A stretch of DNA of 64,000 bases from Campylobacter concisus (GTDB taxonomy: Bacteria > Campylobacterota > Campylobacteria > Campylobacterales > Campylobacteraceae): the NCBI RefSeq assembly GCF_003049085.1, contig NZ_PIQX01000001.1, positions 62,001-126,000 on the forward strand, read 5' to 3'. Below the pieces are notes generated by a model. The model had not been told where the DNA came from. It did no database searches and worked only from the letters and a program-made list of their open reading frames with translations. Below are positions 35,084-45,108 of this stretch, in pieces. Each line of letters begins with the position of its first letter. The first letter of the stretch is position 1. Position numbers and translations under genes: made by a program.

Positions 35084-36946
35084 ATGAGTGAAAAATTTAC
35101 CAGAAGAGAATTTCTACAAAGTGCCTGTATTAGCGTAGGTGCGCTAGCTACAACAGCTGGTGCGACCAATGTTTTTGCTGGTGAGTTGCCAAAAGGCAAT
35201 GAAAATGGCTTACCATCTGTTGATGTGCTGATAATTGGCTCTGGTGGTGCTGGACTTCGTGCAGCAACAGCCGTTCGCAAGCAATATCCAAACTCAACCG
35301 TCGTTGTTGCTACAAAGATGATGCCATCTCGCAATGCAACCTGTATGGCGGAGGGCGGAATAAACGGCGTTACTGACTTTAGTAATGGCGATAGCTTCAA
35401 GCTTCACGCTTATGACACAGTTAAAGGTGCGGCTTATCTTGCCGATCAAGATGCAGTTGTGAAATTTTGCGAGGCAGCAGGCGCAGTCATCCACGAGCTA
35501 GACCACAATGGCATGCTCTTTTCTCGTATAGATAATGGCGACGTATCCCGTAAAGATAATGGCGACGTGGCATTTCGCTTCATGGGTGGCGCTAGTAAAA
35601 AACGCTGTAACTACGCGGCTGATAAAACTGGCCACATTTTGATGCACGCCTGTCTTGACGACGCTATCACAGCTGGCGTTAAATTTTTAATGGATCATGA
35701 GCTACTTGAGATCGGTCTTGAGGACGGCAAGGTCGAAGGCGTCGTTCTTCGCAACATCCAAGATGGTCAAATTTATCCAGTTCTTTGCAAATCTCTTGTT
35801 ATCGCAACTGGCGGATACACTAGAATTTTTTATAACCGCACATCAGTTCCATTTATAGCAACTGGTGATGGCATCGCTGCTGCGCTTAAAGCAGGTCTTG
35901 GTTTTGAAGACCCTGAGATGCTTCAGTTTCACCCAACTGGCGTTCAAAATGGCGGCACACTAATCACAGAAGCTGCTCGTGGCGAGGGTGGATACTTGTT
36001 AAACAACAAGGGCGAGCGCTTTATGAAAAACTATCACGAAAAGATGGAGCTAGCTCCTCGTGACGTCGTCGCTCGTGCGATCGAGACAGAAATTCGCGAA
36101 GGCAGAGGCTTTGGTGAGGGTATGAGCGCTTATGTGCTTTGTGACGTTCGCCACCTTGGCAAAGATACTATTATGAAAAAGCTTCCAAAAATTCGCCACA
36201 CAGCCATGCTTTTCCAAAATATCGATCTAATCGAGCAACCAGTGCCTATCCGCCCAACAGCTCACTACTCAATGGGTGGCATAGAGGTAGCAAAATTTGA
36301 TGATATGAGCACAAAAATCCCTGGAATTTATGTAGGTGGTGAGGCTTCTTGCGTATCTATCCACGGTGCAAACCGCCTTGGTGGAAACAGTCTAACTGAC
36401 GCAGTTGTAACTGGCGATCTAGCTGGCAAGGGTGCTGGCGCTTACGCTCAAAATGCAAAATTTGCAATCGGAAAGAAAACTTCTGAGCTAGCAAAAATGT
36501 GGCAAGATAAATTTAAATCTATCGCAACAGGCGAGGGCGGTGTAAATGATATGTATGCACTTCGTGAAGAGCTTGGTAAAAACAACTGGGACCTAATGGG
36601 TATCTTTAGAACTGGTGCAAAACTTGATCAGCTTTCTAAAAACCTAGAAGCTATCCAAGCAAAATATGACACCCTTAAAGTGCCAAATCAAAACCCAGTC
36701 ATGAACACAGCATTTACTGACTATGTCGAGCTTGGCAACCTTATACTTCTTTCTCGTGCAGCATGCCTTGCAGCGCAAAATCGTCTTGAGAGCCGTGGCG
36801 CTCACACAAGAGAGGACTATCCAAAAAGAGATGATGTAAATTTCTTAAAACACAGCATAGTCACACTAAAAGACGGCAAGCTTGAGCTTAGTTACAAAGA
36901 CGTTGTGACAGGCATATTTTCACTTGACGGCAAGAAGCCAGAGTAA
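35084..36946 (+). CDS. mfrA: 8-methylmenaquinol:fumarate reductase flavoprotein subunit
   Basis: Catalytic FAD subunit of a periplasmic fumarate reductase, formerly called SdhA in Campylobacter. A Tat signal sits at the N-terminus (TRREFLQSA, arginines 7-8, alanine-rich stretch to about residue 32). The FAD site is VLIIGSGGAGLRAATA. The fumarate-binding and catalytic residues are in QFHPTGVQNGGTLITEAARGEGGYLLN and RPTAHYSMGGIEV, and HGANRLGGNSLTDAVVTG completes the family pattern. It has 620 residues. The Tat signal distinguishes it from cytoplasmic FrdA/SdhA. First gene of mfrABE, with AGGAAG upstream of the ATG. Confidence 0.93.
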   Translation: MSEKFTRREFLQSACISVGALATTAGATNVFAGELPKGNENGLPSVDVLIIGSGGAGLRAATAVRKQYPNSTVVVATKMMPSRNATCMAEGGINGVTDFSNGDSFKLHAYDTVKGAAYLADQDAVVKFCEAAGAVIHELDHNGMLFSRIDNGDVSRKDNGDVAFRFMGGASKKRCNYAADKTGHILMHACLDDAITAGVKFLMDHELLEIGLEDGKVEGVVLRNIQDGQIYPVLCKSLVIATGGYTRIFYNRTSVPFIATGDGIAAALKAGLGFEDPEMLQFHPTGVQNGGTLITEAARGEGGYLLNNKGERFMKNYHEKMELAPRDVVARAIETEIREGRGFGEGMSAYVLCDVRHLGKDTIMKKLPKIRHTAMLFQNIDLIEQPVPIRPTAHYSMGGIEVAKFDDMSTKIPGIYVGGEASCVSIHGANRLGGNSLTDAVVTGDLAGKGAGAYAQNAKFAIGKKTSELAKMWQDKFKSIATGEGGVNDMYALREELGKNNWDLMGIFRTGAKLDQLSKNLEAIQAKYDTLKVPNQNPVMNTAFTDYVELGNLILLSRAACLAAQNRLESRGAHTREDYPKRDDVNFLKHSIVTLKDGKLELSYKDVVTGIFSLDGKKPE

Positions 36947-36955
36947 GGAGCTAGG

Positions 36956-37921
36956 ATGAAAATTATTATCGACCGCTTTGACGGAACTAAAAAATATGAA
37001 TCAACTTATGAGCTAACAAATGAAGAGATCAAAGGCAAAACTCTTTTAACAGTGCTTCTTGATATCAAACAAAAAAAGGATGCGACGTTAAATTTCACAG
37101 CATCTTGCCGCTCAGCGATATGTGGTGCGTGCGCTGTTAGAGTAAATGGCCACTCATATCTAGCCTGTGATACAAAGATGAATGAGCTTTTGGCAGAGTA
37201 TGACAATCCAGAGAGCATAAGAATTTCTCCACTTGGAAATTTCAAAGTGATCTCAGACCTCATGGTGGACTGGGAACCAAGTATTGAAAATTTACGCAAG
37301 ATAAAGCCTAGCATTACAGCTAAGTCAGAATTTAGCGCAGAAAAAGGCTGTAAGCAAAGCCAAAAAGAGTATGACAAAGTAGCGCTTGAATGGGACTGCA
37401 TACTTTGCGGAGCGTGCGCTAGCGAGTGTAATAAACTTGAAGCTGATGCGAGTGATTATATGCAGCCATTTGTATTTGTGCATGCTTATAGAGCCGCTTT
37501 TGACTCACGCAGCAAAGATCCTCTGCCGCACCTAAAACCAGCTATCGATAATGGCCTTTGGATGTGTGTAAAGTGCCAAGAGTGCGCTGATCGCTGTCCA
37601 AAAGGCATAAGTGCATGCAAAGATATAACTGATCTTCGCATTATGGCTATACAAAAAGGCTTTGATGATGGTATGGGACCAGATCACGCTGAGGCGTTCT
37701 TAACCGATCTAGTTGATGGCTCAGGCAGACTAAATGAGATCAAGCTTGCACTTCGCTCTGAGGGAGTGTTTAGAAATATGGGCAAAATGGATATCGCTGC
37801 AAATTTAATGCTTGCAGGTAAGATGAATCCACTTCATATCTTTGGCGAAGAGGATATAGAAGGACATGATGATCTAGTAAAAATGATAAATGCGGCTCGC
37901 AAAGCTGCTAGTAAGGAGTAA
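36956..37921 (+). CDS. mfrB: Methylmenaquinol:fumarate reductase iron-sulfur subunit
   Basis: Transfers electrons between MfrE and MfrA. It has the [2Fe-2S] motif CRSAICGACAVRVNG...C (about residues 50-75), then two cysteine clusters, CILCGACASECNK and CVKCQECADRCPKG. It has 321 residues, longer than FrdB (about 240), as known for this type. It starts 9 nt after mfrA with AAGGAG in the gap and is followed 2 nt later by mfrE. Confidence 0.93.
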   Translation: MKIIIDRFDGTKKYESTYELTNEEIKGKTLLTVLLDIKQKKDATLNFTASCRSAICGACAVRVNGHSYLACDTKMNELLAEYDNPESIRISPLGNFKVISDLMVDWEPSIENLRKIKPSITAKSEFSAEKGCKQSQKEYDKVALEWDCILCGACASECNKLEADASDYMQPFVFVHAYRAAFDSRSKDPLPHLKPAIDNGLWMCVKCQECADRCPKGISACKDITDLRIMAIQKGFDDGMGPDHAEAFLTDLVDGSGRLNEIKLALRSEGVFRNMGKMDIAANLMLAGKMNPLHIFGEEDIEGHDDLVKMINAARKAASKE

Positions 37922-37923
37922 TT

Positions 37924-38781
37924 ATGCAAAACGAATTCGCTTTTTTCCCAGGATGCGTACTCTCTCAAGCAGCTAAAGAGGCTAAGATGTCGCTTGAGGC
38001 TATCGCTCCGATACTTGGCTGGAAGCTTCATGAGATAAAGGGCTGGAGCTGCTGTGGTGCCCAACAAGCACAAGACGTGGATCCTATCGCTACGCTTGTG
38101 GCAAATGCTAGAAATATAGCGCTTGCAGAGCAGATGAATATGCCTATGCTTACTACATGCTCAACTTGTATGCTAACTCTAACAAGAGCTAAAACTACAC
38201 TTGATAAGGGTGCAAAGGACCGCATAAATACTTTCTTGGCTGAGGGCAATATGAAATATAATGGCTCAACTGAGATCACAAGCCTTCTTTGGGTACTTTA
38301 TCAAAACGTAGAAACACTAAGAGCAAAGGTTGTTAAGCCACTTAGTGGGCTAAAAGTAGCGCTATTTTATGGCTGCCACAGTCTAAGGCCTGAAAAAGAT
38401 CTGCACAATAGAGAAAGCTCAGTCAATCCAAAGAGCTTTGAAACTGTTGTAGGCGCACTTGGTGCTACTATCGTGCCATTTGAGAAAAGACTTGACTGCT
38501 GTGGTTTCCACGCTAGCTATCCAGCTGGCACATCTGTAAGGAAAATGTCAAGCCAGATCGTAAATAATGCCGATGAAAACGGCGCTGACGTAGTTGTCAC
38601 ACCATGCCCACTTTGTCAAATGCAACTTGACATCTACCAAGAGAGATATCAAGATGAGAACCACTCAAACGTGAGAAAGCCAATCATTCACCTATCTCAG
38701 CTTGTAGGTCTTGCACTTGGACTATCTGTTGAAGATCTTGGACTTGATCTAAACATCATCGACGCTACCAAGATAGCGTAA
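37924..38781 (+). CDS. mfrE: Methylmenaquinol:fumarate reductase CCG-domain subunit
   Basis: SdhE/HdrB-like subunit that links the complex to the membrane and the quinol. It has two CCG-type cysteine domains: GWSCCGAQQAQ (about residues 40-50) with CSTCMLTL, and LDCCGFHASY with CPLCQMQLD. It has 285 residues and no clear transmembrane helix; membrane binding in this family is through other features. It is translationally close to mfrB (2-nt gap, GGAG upstream) and followed by a terminator hairpin. Confidence 0.92.
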   Translation: MQNEFAFFPGCVLSQAAKEAKMSLEAIAPILGWKLHEIKGWSCCGAQQAQDVDPIATLVANARNIALAEQMNMPMLTTCSTCMLTLTRAKTTLDKGAKDRINTFLAEGNMKYNGSTEITSLLWVLYQNVETLRAKVVKPLSGLKVALFYGCHSLRPEKDLHNRESSVNPKSFETVVGALGATIVPFEKRLDCCGFHASYPAGTSVRKMSSQIVNNADENGADVVVTPCPLCQMQLDIYQERYQDENHSNVRKPIIHLSQLVGLALGLSVEDLGLDLNIIDATKIA

Positions 38782-38789
38782 AATTTATC

Positions 38790-38809
38790 CCACGTCTTTT
38801 GGCGTGGGA
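38790..38809 (+). terminator. Terminator hairpin after mfrE
   Basis: CCCACG and CGTGGG pair around an 8-nt loop (TCTTTTGG), 8 nt after the mfrE stop, followed by AAATTT. A GC-rich stem in this AT-rich genome makes it convincing. Confidence 0.7.
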
Positions 38810-38899
38810 AATTTAGCTTACACAATTAAATTTTTACCGATAAATTTTTACTGCAATAAAGATAATAAATATAGAAAATTAAATTTATAGAAGTATGTT

Positions 38900-38925
38900 A
38901 AAGCCCAAAATTTCTCTTGGGCTTT
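38900..38925 (-). terminator. Hairpin after htpG
   Basis: AAAGCCCAA (38900-38908) pairs with TTGGGCTTT (38917-38925), a perfect 9-bp stem with an 8-nt loop, beginning 7 nt past the htpG stop on the minus strand. Confidence 0.65.
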
Positions 38926-38931
38926 ATAAAT

Positions 38932-40788
38932 TTAGATAGCTTTTATCATCACTTTCGTTAGTAGCTCTGAAAATTTAGCTGGGTTTTCTAGGCTCATGCC
39001 CTCATTTAGTCTTGCCATATCAAGAAGCAAAGGCGCTATGTCATAAATCATCGCCTCATTTTTCTCTAGTTTTGCAAAAATTTCATGATCAGCGTTGATC
39101 TCCAAGATCGGTTTAACTTTTGGAGCGTTTGCGCCTTGACCCATTTGCCTTAACATCTCTTGCATAGCGTAATCAGGATCGTTTTTATCGTAAATTAGCA
39201 CCGCAGCCGAGCTTGAAAGTCTTGAGCTTAGTCTTACATCTTTGACTTCATCTTTTAAAATTTCTTTCATTTTAACAAGCGTGTTTGCAACCTTGCTCTC
39301 ATCGACCTTCTCACCGCTTTTGATCTCATCATTTATATCAGCGTGTGAGACTGATTTTAGAGGTGTTTTGTCAAATTCATTGACCATTGGCATAACGATC
39401 GTATCGATCTCTTCATCCATAATAAGCACTTCGATGTCGTTTTTCTTAAAACTCTCAAGAAGCGGAGAATTTCTTAGCATATTTTCATTGTTGCCGCTGA
39501 TGTAGTAGATCGACTTTTGATTCTCTTTCATCGCTTCTTTGTACTCTTTTAGGCTGATAAGTCCGTCTCTTTTTGAACTTTTAAATAGGCAAAGATCTAA
39601 AATTTGCTCTTTTTCAGCGTTAAATCCATAAAGCCCCTCTTTTAAAACCTTGCCAAATAGTTTGTAAAATTTTATGTATTTTTCTCGGTCGTTATCTTTT
39701 AACTTTGCAAGCTCGCTTAAAATTTTCTTCACGCTTTGCTCTTTGACACTTCTCATGATCGCATTTTCTTGTAAAATTTCGCGGCTAACATTTAGTGGCA
39801 AGTCCTCAACATCAATGATGCCCTTGATAAATCTTAAATATGGCGGCAAGAGTTCTTTTGCATCATCTGTGATGAAAACTCTTTTTACATAGAGCTTTAC
39901 GCCACTTTGATAATCAACCCTAAAGAGGTCAAACGGCTCAGTGCTTGGCACATAAAATAGAGTTGAGTACTCAATCTTACCCTCAGCTTTTGTGTGGATG
40001 TAAAGGAGCGGATCACTGCTGTCGTGTGAAATTTGCTTATAAAAGTCGTTATAATCTTGCTCTTTTAGGCTGGCTTTATTTAGCCTCCAAAGCGCATTTG
40101 CCTTGTTTATTTGCTCGTTTTTAGTCTCATAAGTGCCCTCTTTTTCGCCTTCTTTTGGAGCGACATAGCTTTGTTTATCCATAAATATAGGATAAGGAAT
40201 GTGATTTGAATACTTCTTGACTATCTCTTCGATACGCCAAGAATTTGCAAACTCATCGTCATTTAAATGTAAGATGATGTCCGTTCCAAAGCTCTCTTTT
40301 TGGGCATCTTCGATCTCATAGTTTTTTGCATCAGATGTCCATTTGTAGGCTTTGTCGCTAAGTGCTCGTTTGCTTATGACTTCGATCTTACTTGCCACCA
40401 TAAATGCTGAGTAAAAGCCAACACCAAACTGACCGATCAGTGAGCTATCTTTTTTAGCATCGCCACTTAAATTTTTCATAAAACCTTTTGTGCCGCTTCT
40501 TGCTATCGTGCCTAAATTTGCGATGAGTTCATCCTTGTCCATACCGATACCATTGTCGCTAATGGTTAAAGTCTTAGCTTTATCATCTACTTTGATGTCG
40601 ATCCTTGGAGTGTAGCTTAGACTTTTATACTTTTCATCAGTCAAGCAAAGGTAATTTAGCTTGTCAAGAGCGTCGTTTGAGTTTGAGATGAGCTCTCTTA
40701 AAAATATCTCTTTGTTTGAGTAAAGAGAGTGGATCATCAAATTTAAAAGGTCATTGACCTCGGTTTGAAATTCAAATTTATCTGCCAT
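38932..40788 (-). CDS. htpG: Heat-shock chaperone HtpG (Hsp90)
   Basis: Cytoplasmic ATP-dependent chaperone. The GHKL ATPase domain is N-terminal, with [13 protein letters not shown] (about 34-46), [13 protein letters not shown] and [15 protein letters not shown]. The middle domain has [17 protein letters not shown] and [12 protein letters not shown], and the dimerisation domain is C-terminal. It has 618 residues, normal. An AAGGAAAAG site precedes the ATG. In C. jejuni, from memory, htpG also lies near plsC, so this neighbourhood appears conserved. Confidence 0.97.
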   Translation of the reverse strand: MADKFEFQTEVNDLLNLMIHSLYSNKEIFLRELISNSNDALDKLNYLCLTDEKYKSLSYTPRIDIKVDDKAKTLTISDNGIGMDKDELIANLGTIARSGTKGFMKNLSGDAKKDSSLIGQFGVGFYSAFMVASKIEVISKRALSDKAYKWTSDAKNYEIEDAQKESFGTDIILHLNDDEFANSWRIEEIVKKYSNHIPYPIFMDKQSYVAPKEGEKEGTYETKNEQINKANALWRLNKASLKEQDYNDFYKQISHDSSDPLLYIHTKAEGKIEYSTLFYVPSTEPFDLFRVDYQSGVKLYVKRVFITDDAKELLPPYLRFIKGIIDVEDLPLNVSREILQENAIMRSVKEQSVKKILSELAKLKDNDREKYIKFYKLFGKVLKEGLYGFNAEKEQILDLCLFKSSKRDGLISLKEYKEAMKENQKSIYYISGNNENMLRNSPLLESFKKNDIEVLIMDEEIDTIVMPMVNEFDKTPLKSVSHADINDEIKSGEKVDESKVANTLVKMKEILKDEVKDVRLSSRLSSSAAVLIYDKNDPDYAMQEMLRQMGQGANAPKVKPILEINADHEIFAKLEKNEAMIYDIAPLLLDMARLNEGMSLENPAKFSELLTKVMIKAI

Positions 40789-40820
40789 TTTTCTTTTCCT
40801 TGTTTTAAAATTTTTGGCAG

Positions 40821-40826
40821 ATTATA
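40821..40826 (-). promoter_or_regulatory. Candidate -10 element of htpG
   Basis: TATAAT on the minus strand, 32 nt before the htpG start, in a TTGTGTTATAATCTG context. No consensus -35 lies 17 nt upstream. Confidence 0.5.
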
Positions 40827-40853
40827 ACACAAAGTGATAAAAATATACTTAAC

Positions 40854-40874
40854 CTTGATAGCATTACTATCAAG
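40854..40874. promoter_or_regulatory. HspR/HAIR-like inverted repeat upstream of htpG
   Basis: CTTGATA-N7-TATCAAG has the length and outer bases of the HAIR element (CTTGAGT-N7-ACTCAAG); only the two innermost bases of each arm differ. The pairing extends outward, so it also reads as an 11-bp stem with a 5-nt loop followed by TTT. No gene on the plus strand ends here, so a regulatory role is preferred over termination. Confidence 0.45.
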
Positions 40875-40997
40875 GTTTTTAAATCAAATTTTTAAAATGG
40901 TTTTAAAAAAGTTATAATTTATGAATAAAATAATAATGATAATTTATTAATTATTATTAATTATGCATTCTTGTATAAAGTTTATTTAAAATAGTGC

Positions 40998-41003
40998 TAT
41001 AAT
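40998..41003 (+). promoter_or_regulatory. Candidate -10 element of the chemoreceptor gene
   Basis: TATAAT 32 nt before the ATG at 41036, behind the T-rich TTTATTTAAAATAG segment. This resembles the Campylobacter sigma-70 type, which has a weak -35 and periodic A/T tracts. Confidence 0.45.
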
Positions 41004-41035
41004 CAAGGCGAAAATTTTTGGAAAAAGGAGACAAA

Positions 41036-43012
41036 ATGAATTTACGAAGCATTTTGGTAAAAGTTTCAGCAACGATTGCTACGGTTTTGGCAGTATCTAT
41101 GACATGTTTTGTTGTATATACATCAAATATTTTAGAGCGCGAGATAAAAGATGGTGTGCTTACAACAGTAGAACAAAACGTCCAGCTTGCTATGAATACG
41201 GTTAAATTATTTGAAAAAGATAATGTAAGTAGTGCAGAGCTAATAATGAGTGTTTTTAAAGAGATGATTGGAAAAATTTCAACTAATCACCAGATGAGCA
41301 AGACTGACAAATACGAGGCGATAGATCTAATATCTCAAAATGGTATTTTAAACAACAACTACGATATTCTAGATAAATTTAATAAAGCTACAAAAGGTGG
41401 AATTTCAACCATTTTTGCAAAATCAGGTGATAATTTTTTAAGAGTTAGTACATCGGTGACGAAGGCTGATGGTAGTAGAGCTGTTGGTACGATGATTGAC
41501 AAAAACGGTCAAGCCTATAAAAATATCATGAATAAAGAGAGGTATATAGGCGTTGTAAATTTATTTGGACGCAACTATATGAGTATTTATGATCCTATCA
41601 TTGAAAATAACGAGGTAATAGGAATCTTATTTGTTGGTTATGATCCTACCGAAGGATTAAACAATATGAAAAAGACTTTTTCTGAGATGAAACTTGGTAA
41701 GCATGGATATTTTTCTCTGTACAATACTAAAACCGGTAAATTTGACTTCCATCCAACTAAGGCAGATCAAGAGCTAAGTAGTGAATTAAAAACTACTATG
41801 GATAATATTGTTAAAAAAGGAAAGGGCATTGAGCCTATTATAATTGATGGGGTTGACTGCATAGTTGCTTTTGAGTCATTTGATAAACTAGACTGGATGG
41901 TTTTAGGTTCAGCTGTTACTGATGATTTTTTAACACCATTAAAAGTAGTTAGTAAAAATTTCATCATAGCAAGCGTCATAGTTACCTTACTTTTGATAGC
42001 TGTCTCGATGTTCTTGCTTAAGAAGATGGTTGCAAATCCTATCGATAGACTAGGAACAAATTTAAATGCGATAACATCTGATTTTACAATTAAAATTCCT
42101 ATTTATAGTAAAGATGAGATAGCTAAGATAAGTAAAGACATAAATGATTTTATTGAAAGAATAAGGGTATTAATAAGTGACACAAAGCACCTTTCAAGTG
42201 AAAATAGCTCCGTTGCAAACGAGCTTAGTTCTACATCTCTTCAGACAGGCAAACGTGTAGAAAAATCAACTGAAATAGTAGAAGAGACAAATCAAAGATG
42301 TAAAGTAATGCAAGAAAATATGAAAGAATCTTTAGCAGTAGCTCAAGCTGGCAAAGATGATCTTCAAAAGGCTAGCACACATATAAAAACGGCAACTGAA
42401 GCTATAAGATCGCTATCAGCGCAGATTATTGACTCTGCTAATGTAGAAAATCAAATGGCTGATAAGATCGATCAACTTAGCCGTGATGCCGAGCAGGTGA
42501 AATCAGTCCTTGTTGTTATCAATGATATAGCTGATCAGACAAATTTACTTGCACTTAATGCCGCTATTGAGGCTGCAAGAGCAGGTGAGCATGGACGTGG
42601 CTTCGCCGTTGTTGCTGATGAAGTTAGACAGCTAGCTGAGAGGACTCAAAAGAGTTTAACTGAGATAAATGCAACTATCAATGTCATCGTTCAAGCGATC
42701 AATGATAGCAGTGAGCAAATGGGTATCAACTCTAAACAGATCCAAGAGTTAACTCACGTGGCAAGTGACGTTGAAAAAACTATAAATGTTATGAGTGAGA
42801 CAATGAATAACGCTATAGCAATGTCTGATAAGACTATGCAAGACTACATCGTAACTGGCAAAAATGTAAATGAGATCATGGAAGGCATCTCAAATATCAA
42901 CCAAATTTCATCTGAAAATGCTAGAAGCGTCGAAGAGATAGCTTCAGCGGCAGAACATCTAAACAAGATGACAGATGCATTAAATTCAAAACTTAGTATC
43001 TTTAGGACTTGA
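41036..43012 (+). CDS. Methyl-accepting chemotaxis protein with periplasmic Cache domain
   Basis: Transmembrane chemoreceptor. One transmembrane helix lies near residues 8-30 and another near 305-325. Between them is a Cache-type sensor ([55 protein letters not shown]). A HAMP linker follows ([13 protein letters not shown]), then the cytoplasmic signalling coiled coil with its tip near [20 protein letters not shown] (about residue 501) and [19 protein letters not shown] chose the ATG at 41036 because AAAAAGGAGAC precedes it, giving 658 residues. The C-terminus carries no CheR pentapeptide. The ligand is not predictable. It is monocistronic, ending in a strong terminator. Confidence 0.93.
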   Translation: MNLRSILVKVSATIATVLAVSMTCFVVYTSNILEREIKDGVLTTVEQNVQLAMNTVKLFEKDNVSSAELIMSVFKEMIGKISTNHQMSKTDKYEAIDLISQNGILNNNYDILDKFNKATKGGISTIFAKSGDNFLRVSTSVTKADGSRAVGTMIDKNGQAYKNIMNKERYIGVVNLFGRNYMSIYDPIIENNEVIGILFVGYDPTEGLNNMKKTFSEMKLGKHGYFSLYNTKTGKFDFHPTKADQELSSELKTTMDNIVKKGKGIEPIIIDGVDCIVAFESFDKLDWMVLGSAVTDDFLTPLKVVSKNFIIASVIVTLLLIAVSMFLLKKMVANPIDRLGTNLNAITSDFTIKIPIYSKDEIAKISKDINDFIERIRVLISDTKHLSSENSSVANELSSTSLQTGKRVEKSTEIVEETNQRCKVMQENMKESLAVAQAGKDDLQKASTHIKTATEAIRSLSAQIIDSANVENQMADKIDQLSRDAEQVKSVLVVINDIADQTNLLALNAAIEAARAGEHGRGFAVVADEVRQLAERTQKSLTEINATINVIVQAINDSSEQMGINSKQIQELTHVASDVEKTINVMSETMNNAIAMSDKTMQDYIVTGKNVNEIMEGISNINQISSENARSVEEIASAAEHLNKMTDALNSKLSIFRT

Positions 43013-43040
43013 AAGCTTACCTCTTAAGCTAATATTTTTA

Positions 43041-43060
43041 GGTCTAGCTCCCGCTAGACC
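43041..43060 (+). terminator. Terminator after the chemoreceptor gene
   Basis: GGTCTAGC and GCTAGACC form a perfect 8-bp stem with a TCCC loop, followed by ATTTTAAATTTATTT. Confidence 0.8.
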
Positions 43061-43131
43061 ATTTTAAATTTATTTATAAAAATTTCTAGTATATAAAATC
43101 AAATTTTTATAGATAATGATATAGAGCAGGG

Positions 43132-43153
43132 GGCTTTGTAAATTTGCAAAGCC
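43132..43153 (-). terminator. Hairpin after plsC
   Basis: GGCTTTG and CAAAGCC pair around an 8-nt loop just past the plsC stop. It is a probable end of the minus-strand operon; on the plus strand it precedes AAATTTATTTT and may act in both directions. Confidence 0.5.
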
Positions 43154-43157
43154 AAAT

Positions 43158-43826
43158 TTATTTTCTATTTTCGTCTAGGACTTTTTGCATACTCTCTCTA
43201 GTCGTCTCTAGCCAGTTGTCTTTTGAAGTATCGACCAAATCAAGACAAAAGAGCTTGATATCTGCTTTTTTAAAGCTAAATTCTTTTACTTTCATCGCAT
43301 CGCTTCCTACGATAACGATAGGCTGAACTTTTAAATTTAGCTTTTCAACTAGTAGTTTTGCACCACCCTTAAAAGGTAAAAGCTTATTGGTTTGAGATCT
43401 AGTTCCTTCGGGAAATATCGCTAAAACACGACCATTTTCAACTCTATCTTTTGCTTCGCTTAAAAGCTTTATAAGTGAGTGTTTATTTTCACGTTCAACC
43501 GCTATCATTTTTGGCAAGCTTAAAATTTTACCAATTATAGGAATTTTTCCGATCTGTGCCTTTGCGATCCAGCAGACATTTTTTGGGTGAAGCTCTTCGA
43601 TGACAATGATATCAAGCATACTTTGATGGTTTATGAGTAAGATATTTGCCTCGTCACTAAAATTGCCTATCACTTCAAGTTTATATCCACCAAAAAACCT
43701 TTGCGATCTTCCCCAAAATTTTCTTATGGCTCTATTTTTGTCATTAAATAGCCACATAAAAAAGACGACTAGAACAACGCTGATAACAAACTCAATAGCA
43801 AAAAATAAAGCTCTAATTTTTGACAA
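43158..43826 (-). CDS. plsC: 1-acyl-sn-glycerol-3-phosphate acyltransferase
   Basis: Makes phosphatidic acid from lysophosphatidic acid at the inner membrane. An N-terminal transmembrane segment (residues 6-26) precedes the catalytic NHQSMLD box (His67, Asp72, HX4D type) and the substrate-binding IFPEGTRS (about 137-144). It has 222 residues, usual length. Its start overlaps the end of the upstream SH3b-protein gene by 14 nt, so it is likely in one transcript with purQ, purS and purC. Confidence 0.93.
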   Translation of the reverse strand: MSKIRALFFAIEFVISVVLVVFFMWLFNDKNRAIRKFWGRSQRFFGGYKLEVIGNFSDEANILLINHQSMLDIIVIEELHPKNVCWIAKAQIGKIPIIGKILSLPKMIAVERENKHSLIKLLSEAKDRVENGRVLAIFPEGTRSQTNKLLPFKGGAKLLVEKLNLKVQPIVIVGSDAMKVKEFSFKKADIKLFCLDLVDTSKDNWLETTRESMQKVLDENRK

Positions 43827-45108
43827 GATTATCCTTTTTTACCCAGCCGATTTTACCATCAGCAAATAAAATTTTTGAGTAGTCGTCTTTTGTATCTAAA
43901 ATTTCAACATTTTCATTTTTACGAGATGTGTAAAAAACGGTTGAATTTTTAGTTGGAAGGATAGTGACGCTCATATCTGGCTTAAGCACTGCTTTGCCAA
44001 AAGGGTTGTAGGTGTAAAATCCAAGTGCGATAAAAACAGCCGCCACAAAAAAGTAGCTAAGCCTTCTGCGCCAAATAGCTAATAATATAAAAATTACCGC
44101 ACAAGAGTAGATCATGACATCTTTATAGGTGCTAAACTCGCTTTGTTTTGGGTTTAGTCCGATTTGTGTGCTGACATCGTCATCTTCAACACTCACTGGC
44201 AAAGAAAAGCTTTCAAATTTGGCCTTTTTTAGGTTGTAATAGTTAAAGTCAAGCGATTTTTTATTTGGCTTAAATACTGCAAAATAATATGCACTTTGTG
44301 AGTTAAAATCGCCATTTATAGTATCTACGCCTTGCTTTAAAATTGTCTTATTTTCAATATTAAAAGCACTTAGATCTACGTTGTTGCCATAAATTTCTAC
44401 AACCATGATATTGTTTATATCATCAAATTTTGTTGTCTTAAATTTCTTAACTTCAAGATTATCAGCCACGATGTGGTTGTAGTTCTCATCGCTTCTAAGC
44501 TCTTTTAGCTTTGGTAAAAAGATATTTATGCTTGAACTTTGATAGTTTTCGCCATTTCTTTTTAGGGTTAAGCTAACTTTTAAAGTCTTTGCGTCAATGC
44601 TTGTTGCCTCAAGATAAAAAGTACCTACATATTTGTTGTCTTCACTTTTTACCCATTGAAAATTTTTCTTATTTAGCCATTTGATATTTGTTTCATCAAG
44701 CTGTGTCTCAAACTCAAACTCAAAGTCATTTTGCGTATCAGCCACTATCTCAACACTAAAAATTTCTCCTATAACAACATTTTTTGGTACATTTGTGGCT
44801 TTTAAAAGAAGCTCTTTTACTTTGATCTTGTCATATACTTGATTGTCTGGGACGCTAATATCTGGCTCGTTTGTTGGCACGATGTTTCGCATCTGCTCTG
44901 GAGTGATACGCTCTGGCTGTGGTGATACAAATTTTCTTGAAAAATCTTGTTCTTTTGGCGGTTTTTGAGTTTTTGGATTTGAAGTAGGGCTATTTACAAA
45001 TTTATCCTCCCTAGCTTCGTCCATCATGTCAAAAACGCTGACTTCATCAGTGTTTGCGGCAAATAAATTTAGCGCGAGTAGGGCGATAAAAAGTGTTCGT
45101 TTTACCAA
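43813..45108 (-). CDS. Envelope protein with C-terminal SH3b domain, function unknown
   Basis: Probably exported: signal peptide at residues 1-18, a proline-rich linker (about 35-95), two beta-rich regions that look like BatD-type immunoglobulin-like repeats (about 95-300), two transmembrane helices close together (about 332-350 and 355-372), and a small SH3b domain (about 375-431, ending IGWVKKDNLVKN). This order implies that most of the protein lies outside the membrane. It has 431 residues. From memory C. jejuni has a periplasmic protein at this position between purQ and plsC, so the association seems conserved. The BatD comparison is structural intuition only. Confidence 0.72.
   Translation of the reverse strand: MVKRTLFIALLALNLFAANTDEVSVFDMMDEAREDKFVNSPTSNPKTQKPPKEQDFSRKFVSPQPERITPEQMRNIVPTNEPDISVPDNQVYDKIKVKELLLKATNVPKNVVIGEIFSVEIVADTQNDFEFEFETQLDETNIKWLNKKNFQWVKSEDNKYVGTFYLEATSIDAKTLKVSLTLKRNGENYQSSSINIFLPKLKELRSDENYNHIVADNLEVKKFKTTKFDDINNIMVVEIYGNNVDLSAFNIENKTILKQGVDTINGDFNSQSAYYFAVFKPNKKSLDFNYYNLKKAKFESFSLPVSVEDDDVSTQIGLNPKQSEFSTYKDVMIYSCAVIFILLAIWRRRLSYFFVAAVFIALGFYTYNPFGKAVLKPDMSVTILPTKNSTVFYTSRKNENVEILDTKDDYSKILFADGKIGWVKKDNLVKN

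Noticed and set aside
43132-43153. Small RNA between the chemoreceptor gene and plsC
   Set aside because: Only two terminator-like hairpins are present, each explained by an adjacent convergent gene.
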